Shown here: positions 44,822-52,181 of the stretch, piece after piece
Numbering within the stretch: the first letter of the stretch is position 1
How the letters are laid out: each line of letters opens with the position of its first letter
Assembly (NCBI RefSeq): GCF_038896935.1
Contig: NZ_JBANDC010000008.1
Span: forward strand, 1-64,000
DNA from: Collimonas rhizosphaerae
Lineage (GTDB): Bacteria; Pseudomonadota; Gammaproteobacteria; Burkholderiales; Burkholderiaceae_D
DNA length: 64,000 bases
Direction of reading: 5' to 3'
Translations under genes and position numbers: made by a program
Notes under the pieces: model-generated
Seen by the model: the letters and a program-made list of their open reading frames with translations, nothing else
Databases searched by the model: none
What the model was told of the DNA's origin: nothing

Positions 44822-44929
44822 TGTTGTCTCCAATATCATGGTGGTCGGCAAGCGCCGCAGGACATCTTTATCCTTGCTCCCCCCGTCCTCTGCGGGACGG
44901 TGCCGGAGCTGTTTTCGCTGTTTCGCTCT

Positions 44930-46147
44930 CTACGCCGCCTTCAATACCGGTTTGCTCTTCTGCGCCGCCAGGTTTTCCATCGCCGCCACTACGCCGCTGC
45001 CGGCCAGGGGCACGCCGGCCAGCTTCAGGCCCATTTCGCAGCCGGCCAGGGTCGCCATCAGCGTCAGGTCGTTGGCTTCGCCCAGGTGGCCGATGCGGAA
45101 CATGCCGCCTTTCATTTTCCCGAGGCCGGTGCCGAGCGACATGTTGAAGTTTTCATAGATGGTCTTGCGGATCGCATCGGCATCAAAGCCGGGTGGCGTC
45201 ATGACGCCGGTCAGCACCGGTGAGTACAGCGCCGGATCGGCGCACTGGATTTCCAGGCCCCAGGCACGCACCGCGGCGCGGCAGGCGCTTGCCAGCCGCT
45301 GGTGGCGCAGGAACACCTGCTCCAGGCCTTCGCCCAGGATCATGTCGAGCGCTTCCGACAATCCGTACAGCAGGTTGGTGTTGGGCGTGTAGGGCCAGTA
45401 GCCGGCCTGGTTCATCTCGATGATGTCGGTCCAGTCCCAGAATGCTTTTGGCAACCTGGCGTTCTTGCCGGCTGCGATGGCTTTCTGCGATACCGCGTTG
45501 AAGCTGATGCCGGGCGGCAGCATCAAACCTTTTTGCGATCCGGACACGGTAACGTCGACACCCCACTCATCGTGGCGATAATCCGCCGAGGCCAGGCCGG
45601 AAATCGTGTCGACGATCAGCAAGGCCGGATGGCCGGCGGCGTCTATCGCCCTTCGTACGGCGGCGATATCCGAAGTGACGCCGGTTGAAGTTTCATTGTG
45701 GACCACGCACACCGCCTTGATCTGATGTTCGCGATCCTGGCGCAAGCGCTGTTCGATGCGGTCGGCCTGCACCCCTTGGCGCCAGCCTTCGGTGCCGGGC
45801 AAGCCGAGGAACTCCGGCTTCAATCCCAAGGCCTCCGCCATTTTTTTCCAGAGCGTGGCGAAATGCCCGGTTTCGTACATCAGCACCGTATCGCCCGGAC
45901 TCAGGGTATTGGTCAGTGCCGCTTCCCAGGCGCCGGTGCCGGAGGCCGGATAGATCACTACCGGCTGCACGGTCTTGAAGATTTTCTTGATGCCTGCCAG
46001 CACCTGCAGGCCCAGCGCGCCGAATTCCGGGCCGCGGTGGTCGATGGTGGGATAACTCATGGCGCGCAGGATCCGGTCAGGCACCGGGCTGGGACCCGGG
46101 ATCTGCAGGAAATGACGGCCGGCCGGATGGAAATCTAGTGTCAACAT
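44930..46147 (-). CDS. Class V PLP-dependent aminotransferase (serine/alanine-glyoxylate type)
   Basis: ATG 46147 (MLTLDFHPAGRHF) is preceded by the strong ribosome site AAAGGAGG. The 405-aa enzyme has the serine-glyoxylate aminotransferase pattern: IPGPSPVPDRIL near the N-terminus, IDHRGPEF, YPASGTGAWEAALTN (about 67-81), VDTISGLAS, and the PLP-lysine motif SGSQKGLMLPPG (Lys about 200). It leads the operon and faces the GntR regulator. It probably transfers an amino group between an amino acid and glyoxylate or another ketoacid. BhcA-like aspartate:glyoxylate activity is possible, but its partner enzymes are absent here. Confidence 0.88.
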   Translation of the reverse strand: MLTLDFHPAGRHFLQIPGPSPVPDRILRAMSYPTIDHRGPEFGALGLQVLAGIKKIFKTVQPVVIYPASGTGAWEAALTNTLSPGDTVLMYETGHFATLWKKMAEALGLKPEFLGLPGTEGWRQGVQADRIEQRLRQDREHQIKAVCVVHNETSTGVTSDIAAVRRAIDAAGHPALLIVDTISGLASADYRHDEWGVDVTVSGSQKGLMLPPGISFNAVSQKAIAAGKNARLPKAFWDWTDIIEMNQAGYWPYTPNTNLLYGLSEALDMILGEGLEQVFLRHQRLASACRAAVRAWGLEIQCADPALYSPVLTGVMTPPGFDADAIRKTIYENFNMSLGTGLGKMKGGMFRIGHLGEANDLTLMATLAGCEMGLKLAGVPLAGSGVVAAMENLAAQKSKPVLKAA

Positions 46148-46169
46148 GTATGCCTCCTTTGAACAAATT

Positions 46170-46189
46170 GTATTTTGCATTCAAAATAC
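46170..46189. promoter_or_regulatory. Candidate GntR operator upstream of the aminotransferase operon
   Basis: GTATTTTG (46170-46177) and CAAAATAC (46182-46189) form a perfect 8-base inverted repeat around CATT. It lies 23 bases upstream of the aminotransferase ATG, overlapping the expected 5' leader or promoter. The same core in reverse orientation occurs at the gntR start (46400-46415). Confidence 0.65.
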
Positions 46190-46399
46190 TTTATCAGTCC
46201 AAATCTCAGCCGTAAAGGGATTTTTAACAATACCTGACTGGCGGAATCGGCTTAAAACCGCTTCAAACCCTTAATAATCAATGAAATATAGTGATTTTTA
46301 GCTGATTTATTCTTTTTTACATTCACTTCGGATAACCACAGCCATCGATTATTGCGCCTGGTATTTGATGTTAAAATACAGACAAATGCGTGGAAAAGG

Positions 46400-46415
46400 A
46401 TTTTGAATGCAAAAT
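46400..46415. promoter_or_regulatory. Candidate GntR operator overlapping the regulator's start codon
   Basis: ATTTTGAATGCAAAAT spans the ATG of gntR (46407-46409). Its reverse complement, ATTTTGCATTCAAAAT, is found exactly at 46172-46187. The arms ATTTTG and CAAAAT flank a 4-base centre. A protein bound here would block both transcription and translation start, suggesting autorepression. An additional half-site AAAATAC lies at about 46373-46379. Confidence 0.65.
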
Positions 46416-47123
46416 GCGATAATTGGACAGAAAGAAAAAGCCGCTCCCCTGGTGCCCAAACTGGAGCGCCAGCGCCTGCATGACACGGTGGTTGACCATT
46501 TGCGCAACCTGATCGTCGAAGCGGTGTTGACACCAGGGACCAAACTCAACGAACGGGAGTTGTGCGAAACGCTGGGCATTTCGCGCACTCCCTTGCGCGA
46601 AGCGCTGAAGGTGCTGGCGGCCGAAGGCTTGATAGAGATATCGCCGAACCGGGGCGCCTCAGTCTCCAAGATGTCGGAAACGGAAATCTGGGAAACCTTC
46701 GAACTGATGAGCGGCCTGGAAGCGATGTCGGGCGAGCTGGCCTGCGAGCGCATCACGCCGGTCGAACTGGCCGAGATCAAGGCCCTGCACTATGCGATGC
46801 TGGCGTGCAAGGCGCAGAACGATTTGCCTGGCTACTACAGTCGCAACCAGGCGATACACGACAAGATCAACGACGCCGCCCGCAATTCAGTGCTGCGCCA
46901 GACTTACCTGGGCTTGAACCGGCGCCTGAAGGCGCTGCGCTTCAAGTCGAATTTCCAGCCGACCAAGTGGGATAGCGCCGCGCATGATCACGACGAAATG
47001 GTGAAAGCGCTGGAAGCGCGCGACGGCAAACGGCTGGCGGCAATATTGCGCCAGCACTTGCTGGACAAGCGCGACGCGGTGCTCAGCGCTGCCGCTGTGC
47101 CGGGCGCCGAACCGCTGGCTTGA
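46407..47123 (+). CDS. GntR-family regulator, FadR/FCD subfamily
   Basis: The 238-aa product has an N-terminal winged helix (about 20-88; LNERELCETLGISRTPLREALKVLAAEGLI, the classic GntR recognition region) and a C-terminal all-helical FCD effector domain. In the FCD domain, metal-ligand His residues occur in NQAIHDKIN and the HDHDEMVKAL segment. ATG 46407 follows AAAAGGA. It is divergent from the aminotransferase operon and very likely represses it until the organic-acid inducer binds. The shared palindromes support this. Confidence 0.93.
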   Translation: MQNAIIGQKEKAAPLVPKLERQRLHDTVVDHLRNLIVEAVLTPGTKLNERELCETLGISRTPLREALKVLAAEGLIEISPNRGASVSKMSETEIWETFELMSGLEAMSGELACERITPVELAEIKALHYAMLACKAQNDLPGYYSRNQAIHDKINDAARNSVLRQTYLGLNRRLKALRFKSNFQPTKWDSAAHDHDEMVKALEARDGKRLAAILRQHLLDKRDAVLSAAAVPGAEPLA

Positions 47124-47180
47124 TGTGCGCGGGGAGACGGCCAGCCACGCGCTCGCTTACCGAGCGCGGCGCGACAGGCA

Positions 47181-47783
47181 TCAAGCCTTATCGGCGTAAT
47201 TCTCCGGGAAAAAATGACGTTCGATCAGTTCGATCAGGATGTGCAGCACCTTGATGTGCAATTCCTGCACGCGATCGGCGAACGTGCCGCCCGGCGTGCA
47301 GATATAGACATCGCTCAGGGACGACAGCAGCTCCGCCTGCTTGCCGGACAGGATAATCACATGCATGCCGAGGTCGCGTGCGGTTTGCGCCGCGCGGATG
47401 ATGTTCTTGCTGGTGCCGCTGGTGCTCAGCGCGACCAGGCAATCGCCGGCGCGGCCGTGTCCTTCGATATAGCGCGAAAACACTTGTTCATAACCATGGT
47501 CGTTGCCGACGCAGGTCAGGTGGCCGGCGTCGCTGATCGCGGTAGCGCCCAGCGCCGCCCGGTCCAGCCGGTAGCGGCCGGTCAGTTCTTCGGCGAAGTG
47601 CATGGCGTCGCACATCGAACCGCCATTGCCGCACGAATACACGCGGCCCTTGCGTTCAAACACATCGATCAGCAGCGCAGCCGCCCGTTCGATCGATTGC
47701 AGCGCCGTGTCGTTGGCGAGCAGGGCTTCCAGCGCTTGCTGCGCTTCGGCCAGGCTGGCGTTAATGTGTTGCTTCAATTGCAT
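47181..47783 (-). CDS. gmhA: Phosphoheptose isomerase (SIS domain)
   Basis: GmhA converts sedoheptulose 7-phosphate to D-glycero-D-manno-heptose 7-phosphate, the first step of lipopolysaccharide core heptose synthesis. The 200-aa protein has the SIS fold with CGNGGSMCDAMHFAEELTGRY (phosphosugar site), VALSTSGTSKNI, and ELHIKVLHILIELIERHF. In Glu/His-containing AMHFAEE and IKVLHILIE the catalytic Glu and His are retained. It follows a tiny lipoprotein gene by 16 bp, a common arrangement of a SIS gene in betaproteobacteria. Confidence 0.85.
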   Translation of the reverse strand: MQLKQHINASLAEAQQALEALLANDTALQSIERAAALLIDVFERKGRVYSCGNGGSMCDAMHFAEELTGRYRLDRAALGATAISDAGHLTCVGNDHGYEQVFSRYIEGHGRAGDCLVALSTSGTSKNIIRAAQTARDLGMHVIILSGKQAELLSSLSDVYICTPGGTFADRVQELHIKVLHILIELIERHFFPENYADKA

Positions 47784-47799
47784 ACTCCGTTCGGATTAG

Positions 47800-47937
47800 T
47801 TAACGATTGCTGCGCGTGACGCCGGCATCGATCACGCCGTAGGGGGTGATGGTGGTGCCGCTGTCGCCGGAAGGCGATGTGACATGGCCGCAGGCTGCCA
47901 GCAGCAGGATTGTCATCAGGGGAAACAGTAGGTGCAT
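47800..47937 (-). CDS. Small lipoprotein of 45 aa
   Basis: ATG at 47937 encodes MHLLFPLMTILLLAACGHV, a lipoprotein signal with lipobox LAAC (Cys16). A mature peptide of about 30 residues ends TPYGVIDAGVTRSNR. The gene is 16 bp upstream of gmhA on the same strand and is likely cotranscribed. The ribosome site is weak. It is too short for most automatic gene callers; function unknown. Confidence 0.65.
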   Translation of the reverse strand: MHLLFPLMTILLLAACGHVTSPSGDSGTTITPYGVIDAGVTRSNR

Positions 47938-47997
47938 CGTCGTCTCAAGGGGTGAATGGTAGCTCTAACAGACCTGCCGTGCAGTGAAATGTTCCGG

Positions 47998-48348
47998 TCA
48001 GGGCGCCAGCTTAGCCTGTTCCGGGTTTTGCTGCTGTTCCTGTTTCAGCCACAGCCCGAACTCCTTCAGCACCTCCACCACCTTGCGCAAGCGCTGGCCG
48101 TCGGCGGTAAGGCAGTACTCCACTTTCACCGGCACTTCGGCGTAAACCGTGCGTTGCACCAGTCCCGCCGCTTCCAGGGCGCGCAGGTCTAGCGTCAGCA
48201 TGCGCTGGGAGATATTCGGCACGTCGCGCCGCAAGTCGTTGAAGCGCTTGGGGCCATCCAGCAGGTAAGACACCAGCAGCATGCGCCAGCGCCCGCCCAG
48301 CAGCAGCATGGCTTCCTCCACCGAGCAGCCCGAGACATTCGTTTTCAT
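47998..48348 (-). CDS. HxlR-family transcriptional regulator
   Basis: The 116-aa protein is a single winged-helix domain with the HxlR pattern: CSVEEAMLLLGGRWRMLLVSYLLDGPKRFNDLRRDVPNIS-type N-terminus with Cys8, followed by LTLDLRALEAAGLVQR and VEYCLTADGQRL. HxlR proteins often sense electrophiles or oxidants through cysteine. It is divergent from a glutathione S-transferase gene, so it probably controls that gene in response to electrophilic stress. The intergenic DNA contains a GTA-N8-TAC element (48362-48375 region). Confidence 0.9.
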   Translation of the reverse strand: MKTNVSGCSVEEAMLLLGGRWRMLLVSYLLDGPKRFNDLRRDVPNISQRMLTLDLRALEAAGLVQRTVYAEVPVKVEYCLTADGQRLRKVVEVLKEFGLWLKQEQQQNPEQAKLAP

Positions 48349-48472
48349 GCAGCCACCTAAGTATAATTTATGTACCTATATAACAAAAATCTCCCTTCTT
48401 TACAATAGTAACTACCATCACCATACTCTCCTGCACCTGCAGCGTACGGCTGCGATCCCACAGGAGAAGCGG

Positions 48473-49081
48473 ATGATGAAACTGTATTTTGCCCCCGAGA
48501 CTTGTTCGCTGTCGCCGCACATCGTGCTGCGCGAACTGGGCTTGCCGTTTGAACTGGTGAAGGTCGACAACAAGACCAAGCGCACCGCCGACGGCCAGAA
48601 TTTCCTGGCCGTCAATCCGAAAGGCTACGTGGCGGCGCTGCAGCTGGAAAACGGCGAAGTGCTGACGGAGGGGCCGGCAATCGTGCAGTATCTCGCCGAT
48701 CTCAGGCCGGAAGCAAAACTGGCGCCGGCCAACGGCAGCTGGCAGCGGGTGCGCCTGCAGGAATCGCTGAATTTCATCACCAGCGAAATCCATGCGGGAC
48801 TGAGCCCGCTGTTCAACGCGACGCTCCCGGATGGCGTCAAGACCGTCTTCAAGGACAAGCTGCGGCGGCGCCTGGACCAGGTCGCATCGACCCTGGAGCA
48901 GCACGACTACCTGCTCGGCGCGCAGTTCGGCGTGGCCGATGCTTACCTGTTCACGGTGCTGCGCTGGACGGCATTGTTTTCGATCGACCTGGCCGAGTGG
49001 CCGGCCATCGCCCGTTATATGGAAAACATCGGCTCCCGCGCTACGGTGAAATCGGCGCTGGCGGCGGAAACTGCTGCCTAG
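48473..49081 (+). CDS. gst: Glutathione S-transferase
   Basis: The start is ATG 48473, six bases after AGGAG (an adjacent ATG at 48476 is possible). The 202-aa product has the thioredoxin-like N-terminal domain (KLYFAPETCSLSPHIVLRELG, Cys10-Ser11 as in beta-class bacterial GSTs; EGPAIVQYLAD) and the helical C-terminal domain (LLGAQFGVADAYLFTVLRW). It resembles E. coli GstA. It is divergent from the HxlR regulator. Its TAG stop forms the first three bases of the inverted-repeat element at 49079. Confidence 0.92.
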   Translation: MMKLYFAPETCSLSPHIVLRELGLPFELVKVDNKTKRTADGQNFLAVNPKGYVAALQLENGEVLTEGPAIVQYLADLRPEAKLAPANGSWQRVRLQESLNFITSEIHAGLSPLFNATLPDGVKTVFKDKLRRRLDQVASTLEQHDYLLGAQFGVADAYLFTVLRWTALFSIDLAEWPAIARYMENIGSRATVKSALAAETAA

Positions 49082-49244
49082 CAGCCTGTCGGACTTAGGG
49101 GATCGAAGCGAAAAAATAGCTGGGCGAGGACAGATTTTGCCGGATTCGCAGTGTCAATAGCCTAGCTATTGACCAAGAAGCCGGTGAAATATGGTCCGTC
49201 CAGGTATTTTTGCAGCCGATCATCCTAAGTCCGACAGGCTGCTA
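49079..49244. mobile_element. 166-bp MITE-like inverted-repeat element
   Basis: Perfect 21-base terminal inverted repeats (49079-49099, beginning TAGCAGCCTGTCGG; 49224-49244, ending CCGACAGGCTGCTA) bound the element. The interior is also an imperfect palindrome: CTTAGG, ATCG, AAAAATA, CTGG and ATTTTNCCGG blocks match across the dyad. A central perfect GTCAATAGC/GCTATTGAC hairpin lies around 49162-49182. There is no ORF. It sits precisely between convergent gst and SDR genes and supplies the gst stop codon, so it may also act as a bidirectional terminator. A transposition origin is inferred from the TIR structure. Confidence 0.75.
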
Positions 49245-49257
49245 GAGCCCAGGCAAA

Positions 49258-50052
49258 TCAGGAAATCGAACGCACCACGCCGCCATCCACACGCAAGGCG
49301 GCGCCGGTGGTAGCCGAAGCCTGTACCGAAGCGAGATAGACCACCATGTTGGCGACTTCCTCCACCGTAGCGAGGCGCTGGATCAGCGAGCTGGGGCGGT
49401 GTTCTTTCAGGAAGTCGCGTTCCAACTCTTCGCTTGCGATGCCCTGGTCGCGCGCCATCGAAGCGAAGAAATCGCCTACGCCTTCGGAGCGGGTCGGCCC
49501 CGGCAACACCGCGTTGACGGTGACGCCGCTGCCGGCCAGGGTTTCCGCCAAGCCGCGCGAAACTGCCAGCAAGGCTGTCTTGGTCATGCCGTAATGAACC
49601 ATTTCCTTGGGAATCTGCAAACCCGATTCGCTCGACAGGAACTGCACCCGGCCCCAGCCGCGTTTGACCATGCCCGGCGCGTAGTGGCGCGACAGGCGCA
49701 CCGCGCTCATCACGTTGACGTCGAAGAAACGCTGCCAATCTTCATCGGTAATATCGAAGAAAGGCTTGGCTTCGAAGATGCCCAGGTTGTTGATCAGGAT
49801 GTCGGTTTCCAGCACTTGCTTGAACAGCAGGGCGGCGCCGTCCGCGGTGCCGAGGTCGGCGGCGATGCCTTGCAGGCGGGCGGCAGGAACTTTGCCGCGG
49901 ATCTGCTCCAGGGCCTGGTCGACCCGTTCCTGGGTGCGGCCGTTCACTACCACCGTCGCCCCCGCCTGCGCCAGGCCGAGCGCAATCGCCAGGCCGATGC
50001 CGGCGGTCGAGCCGCTCACTACTGCATGTTTGTCGCTTAGATCGATTTTCAT
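49258..50052 (-). CDS. Short-chain dehydrogenase/reductase
   Basis: The start is ATG 50052 (MKIDLSDKHAVVSG), behind GGGGAG; the longer upstream frame is not coding-like. The 264-aa protein has the SDR Rossmann motif GSTAGIGLAIA (about 14-24), the NNLG motif, the catalytic Ser (SSESG region) and YGMTK (Tyr/Lys pair), and a C-terminal G-A-LRVDGGVVRSIS. It resembles 3-oxoacyl-ACP reductase-like oxidoreductases of unknown substrate. It lies 99 bp upstream of no partner; the alpha/beta hydrolase gene precedes it on the same strand. Confidence 0.9.
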   Translation of the reverse strand: MKIDLSDKHAVVSGSTAGIGLAIALGLAQAGATVVVNGRTQERVDQALEQIRGKVPAARLQGIAADLGTADGAALLFKQVLETDILINNLGIFEAKPFFDITDEDWQRFFDVNVMSAVRLSRHYAPGMVKRGWGRVQFLSSESGLQIPKEMVHYGMTKTALLAVSRGLAETLAGSGVTVNAVLPGPTRSEGVGDFFASMARDQGIASEELERDFLKEHRPSSLIQRLATVEEVANMVVYLASVQASATTGAALRVDGGVVRSIS

Positions 50053-50150
50053 GGAATTCTCCCCGTAAGTTACGCAATGCACACTTGCCGCTGCACTGGA
50101 ATCATAGAGGAAATCCTGGATCGGCATTTTCGCCCACCCGATCGCGGCTC

Positions 50151-51263
50151 CTAGTTGGCGCCCTCCGCCAGCGGCCGCACATATTTCAGCAGGCTGACCA
50201 GCGTTTTGCCGGGCTCTTCCCACGGAATCATGTGCGCCGAATGCTCAAACCAGACGCCTTGCTTGTAGGGTGCGCGCACCTGGTCCAGCCAGGCGGCGGT
50301 AGGCGAGGTTGGGGTCGTGTAGTCATGGCGCCCCATGAACATCACTACAGGTATGGGAAAGGCGTGGACATTCGAAAAGTCGACATTGACGAACTCGGGC
50401 AGGATCTTGTCCAAAGTAAGCAGGCTGCCCTGGTCTATGGCGCGGATATCGGCCTCGTCATACTCGGGCGATAGCAGCGGCGCGTCGAAATAATAGGTGG
50501 ATGTATCGCGGAATGCGCTCAAGCCGCCGTAGAACTGGGGCCACTTCCTGGCGACAATGATGCGCTCGCGCGTGATAGGCTGGTCGCCCGGGTAAGGCGC
50601 AATCGACTCCAGTTCCTTCAGGGCAGGCGCATTGTCATGCGCTTTTGCCTGCTGCAGCGCGTATTCAAAGCTGATGCGCTCGTTTTCCCTGGTGCTGATG
50701 ACCTGTCCGATGCCAACGTAGGCATAAAAAAGATCGGGGCGCTTCAGCGCGGCACTCATGCCGATGACCGTACCCCAGCTGTGTCCCATCAGGATGATTT
50801 TTTTCTTGTGGTATCGCTTACGGACGTATTCGGCTACTTCGATGGCGTCGTCGACGTAGCGCGGGATATGGATGCTGTCGCCGATGGCTTGCGGATCGGC
50901 CTCGCCATAGGCCTCGCCATAGGTCTTGCCGGCCCCGCGCTGGTCCCAGTTGACCACGGTGAAATATTCTTCCAGCGGCCGCTGGAACTGCCAGATGGTG
51001 GGTGTCAAGGGCGAGGCCGGGCCGCCGTGGATAAACAGGATGATAGGGTTGGCCTGGTCCTGGCCCCGGACATTGAGCCATTGGTCTATGCCGCCAATGC
51101 CGGTTTTATAGGACTCCTGGATGCCGGACGGCGCGACGATGCGCTCCAGGTCGCGGACCACTTCTTTTGCCTTCTTGTAGGCTGCCGCGTCGGCAGGTTG
51201 TTGCGCGCTAGCGTGGGTGGAAGTCAAAGCCAGGATAAGGCACCCTAACCATACAATCTTCAT
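50151..51263 (-). CDS. Secreted alpha/beta hydrolase, proline-iminopeptidase-like
   Basis: The 370-aa product has a signal peptide (cleavage near THASA-QQ). The alpha/beta hydrolase core contains ILFIHGGPASPLT (oxyanion HGGP), NWDQRGAGKTYG (about 110-121), nucleophile elbow GHSWG (Ser about 165), MGRHDYTTP (catalytic Asp) and FEHSAHMIPWEEP (catalytic His). HGGP and the DQRGAG motif place it with S33 prolyl aminopeptidase-like enzymes, but it is exported. A 12-bp tandem repeat within the gene encodes a duplicated YGEA. Confidence 0.87.
   Translation of the reverse strand: MKIVWLGCLILALTSTHASAQQPADAAAYKKAKEVVRDLERIVAPSGIQESYKTGIGGIDQWLNVRGQDQANPIILFIHGGPASPLTPTIWQFQRPLEEYFTVVNWDQRGAGKTYGEAYGEADPQAIGDSIHIPRYVDDAIEVAEYVRKRYHKKKIILMGHSWGTVIGMSAALKRPDLFYAYVGIGQVISTRENERISFEYALQQAKAHDNAPALKELESIAPYPGDQPITRERIIVARKWPQFYGGLSAFRDTSTYYFDAPLLSPEYDEADIRAIDQGSLLTLDKILPEFVNVDFSNVHAFPIPVVMFMGRHDYTTPTSPTAAWLDQVRAPYKQGVWFEHSAHMIPWEEPGKTLVSLLKYVRPLAEGAN
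50898..50921. repeat. 12-bp tandem duplication inside the hydrolase gene
   Basis: GGCCTCGCCATA occurs twice in tandem. It is in frame, duplicating four residues (YGEA) without disrupting the reading frame. It probably arose by replication slippage and may vary in copy number between strains. Confidence 0.7.
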
Positions 51264-51396
51264 GCAAATCCTCCTGATGGGGGTGGATGTAAGAGCAGCA
51301 GCAGGATGCTAGCAAATTAACTTCCATCCCGACAGGGGATATATCAGCAACGCCCTGTATTCCCAGCGGCGTCGTCTGTGAAGCATCCGGACAACG

Positions 51397-52113
51397 CTAG
51401 GAACCCTTGGCGCAATCGACAATCAGGCGCATCAGTTCGTCAAATTCATCCGGGCGTTCTGCGCTCAACAGCGGAAACAGGTGCTGGTGGTCGGTCCCGG
51501 CGATTATCCGCAGCTGGCGCGAACGCGCTTTTTGCGCCGACTGCAGCAGCCGTTCCGGTATTTCCAGGGGAATCACGGCATCGTGCTCGGCCGCGATAAT
51601 CAGCAAGTTGCCGGTGAATCCGGCCAGGATTGCCCAGGCGTCGCTGTCGGCCCAGCTGCGGCGGCGCCGGATGATCTCTGAGAACCGCGGGCCGAACGGC
51701 AGCGCGTAGGCGGCGGGTTCATACACCCCGGGCACGATCAGGACCAAGGCGGCGACCTGCTGCGTTTGCGTCAGCTTGATGGCGTTGTAAGCGCCCATGC
51801 TGCTGCCGAATATCACCAGCGGCTGCGCCAACTTGCGGGCCGCAATCACCGCTTCGGCCTGGCGCGTGCGGCTGGCCACCGAAGAATATTCCAGCAAGCC
51901 GCCGGTATCGCCATGGCCGATGCAATCGAACGAGGTGCTGGCCACGCCGCGCGCCTGCAGCGCCGGCCGCAAACCCGAGCGGCTGGCGGTGGCGCGCGAA
52001 CTGGCGCCGGCGCCGTGCAATATCAAGGCATGGCAAGACGAAGCGGCGGGATGGAAATCGCCTTTCAGCAAGAAATTTTCGTAGGGAACTTCAAAGGATT
52101 CTATGGCTTGCAT
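51397..52113 (-). CDS. Alpha/beta hydrolase (dienelactone-hydrolase/esterase-like)
   Basis: The start is ATG 52113 (MQAIESFEVPYENF); the longer upstream frame lacks coding features. The 238-aa cytosolic protein has ALILHGAGASSR (oxyanion region), FDCIGHGDTGG, the nucleophile elbow GSSMGAYNA (Ser about 111), an acid in IIAAEHDAVIPLEI and the His in GTDHQHLFPLL. It follows the YVTN protein gene by 68 bp and may be in the same operon. Substrate unknown. Confidence 0.83.
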   Translation of the reverse strand: MQAIESFEVPYENFLLKGDFHPAASSCHALILHGAGASSRATASRSGLRPALQARGVASTSFDCIGHGDTGGLLEYSSVASRTRQAEAVIAARKLAQPLVIFGSSMGAYNAIKLTQTQQVAALVLIVPGVYEPAAYALPFGPRFSEIIRRRRSWADSDAWAILAGFTGNLLIIAAEHDAVIPLEIPERLLQSAQKARSRQLRIIAGTDHQHLFPLLSAERPDEFDELMRLIVDCAKGS

Positions 52114-52181
52114 GATCGGCGGAAAATAAGTGTCAGGCGCAGGCTGCCCGGACCGGGAGCCCGGGCAGCGGTCGAGAAAAA

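Noticed and set aside
44930..46147. Beta-hydroxyaspartate cycle (BhcA) assignment for the aminotransferase operon
   Set aside because: The aldolase, dehydratase and iminosuccinate reductase partners are absent from the operon; only general glyoxylate-type aminotransferase similarity is supported.
50898..50921. CRISPR or satellite repeat
   Set aside because: Only two tandem 12-bp units inside a coding sequence; a slippage duplication explains it.
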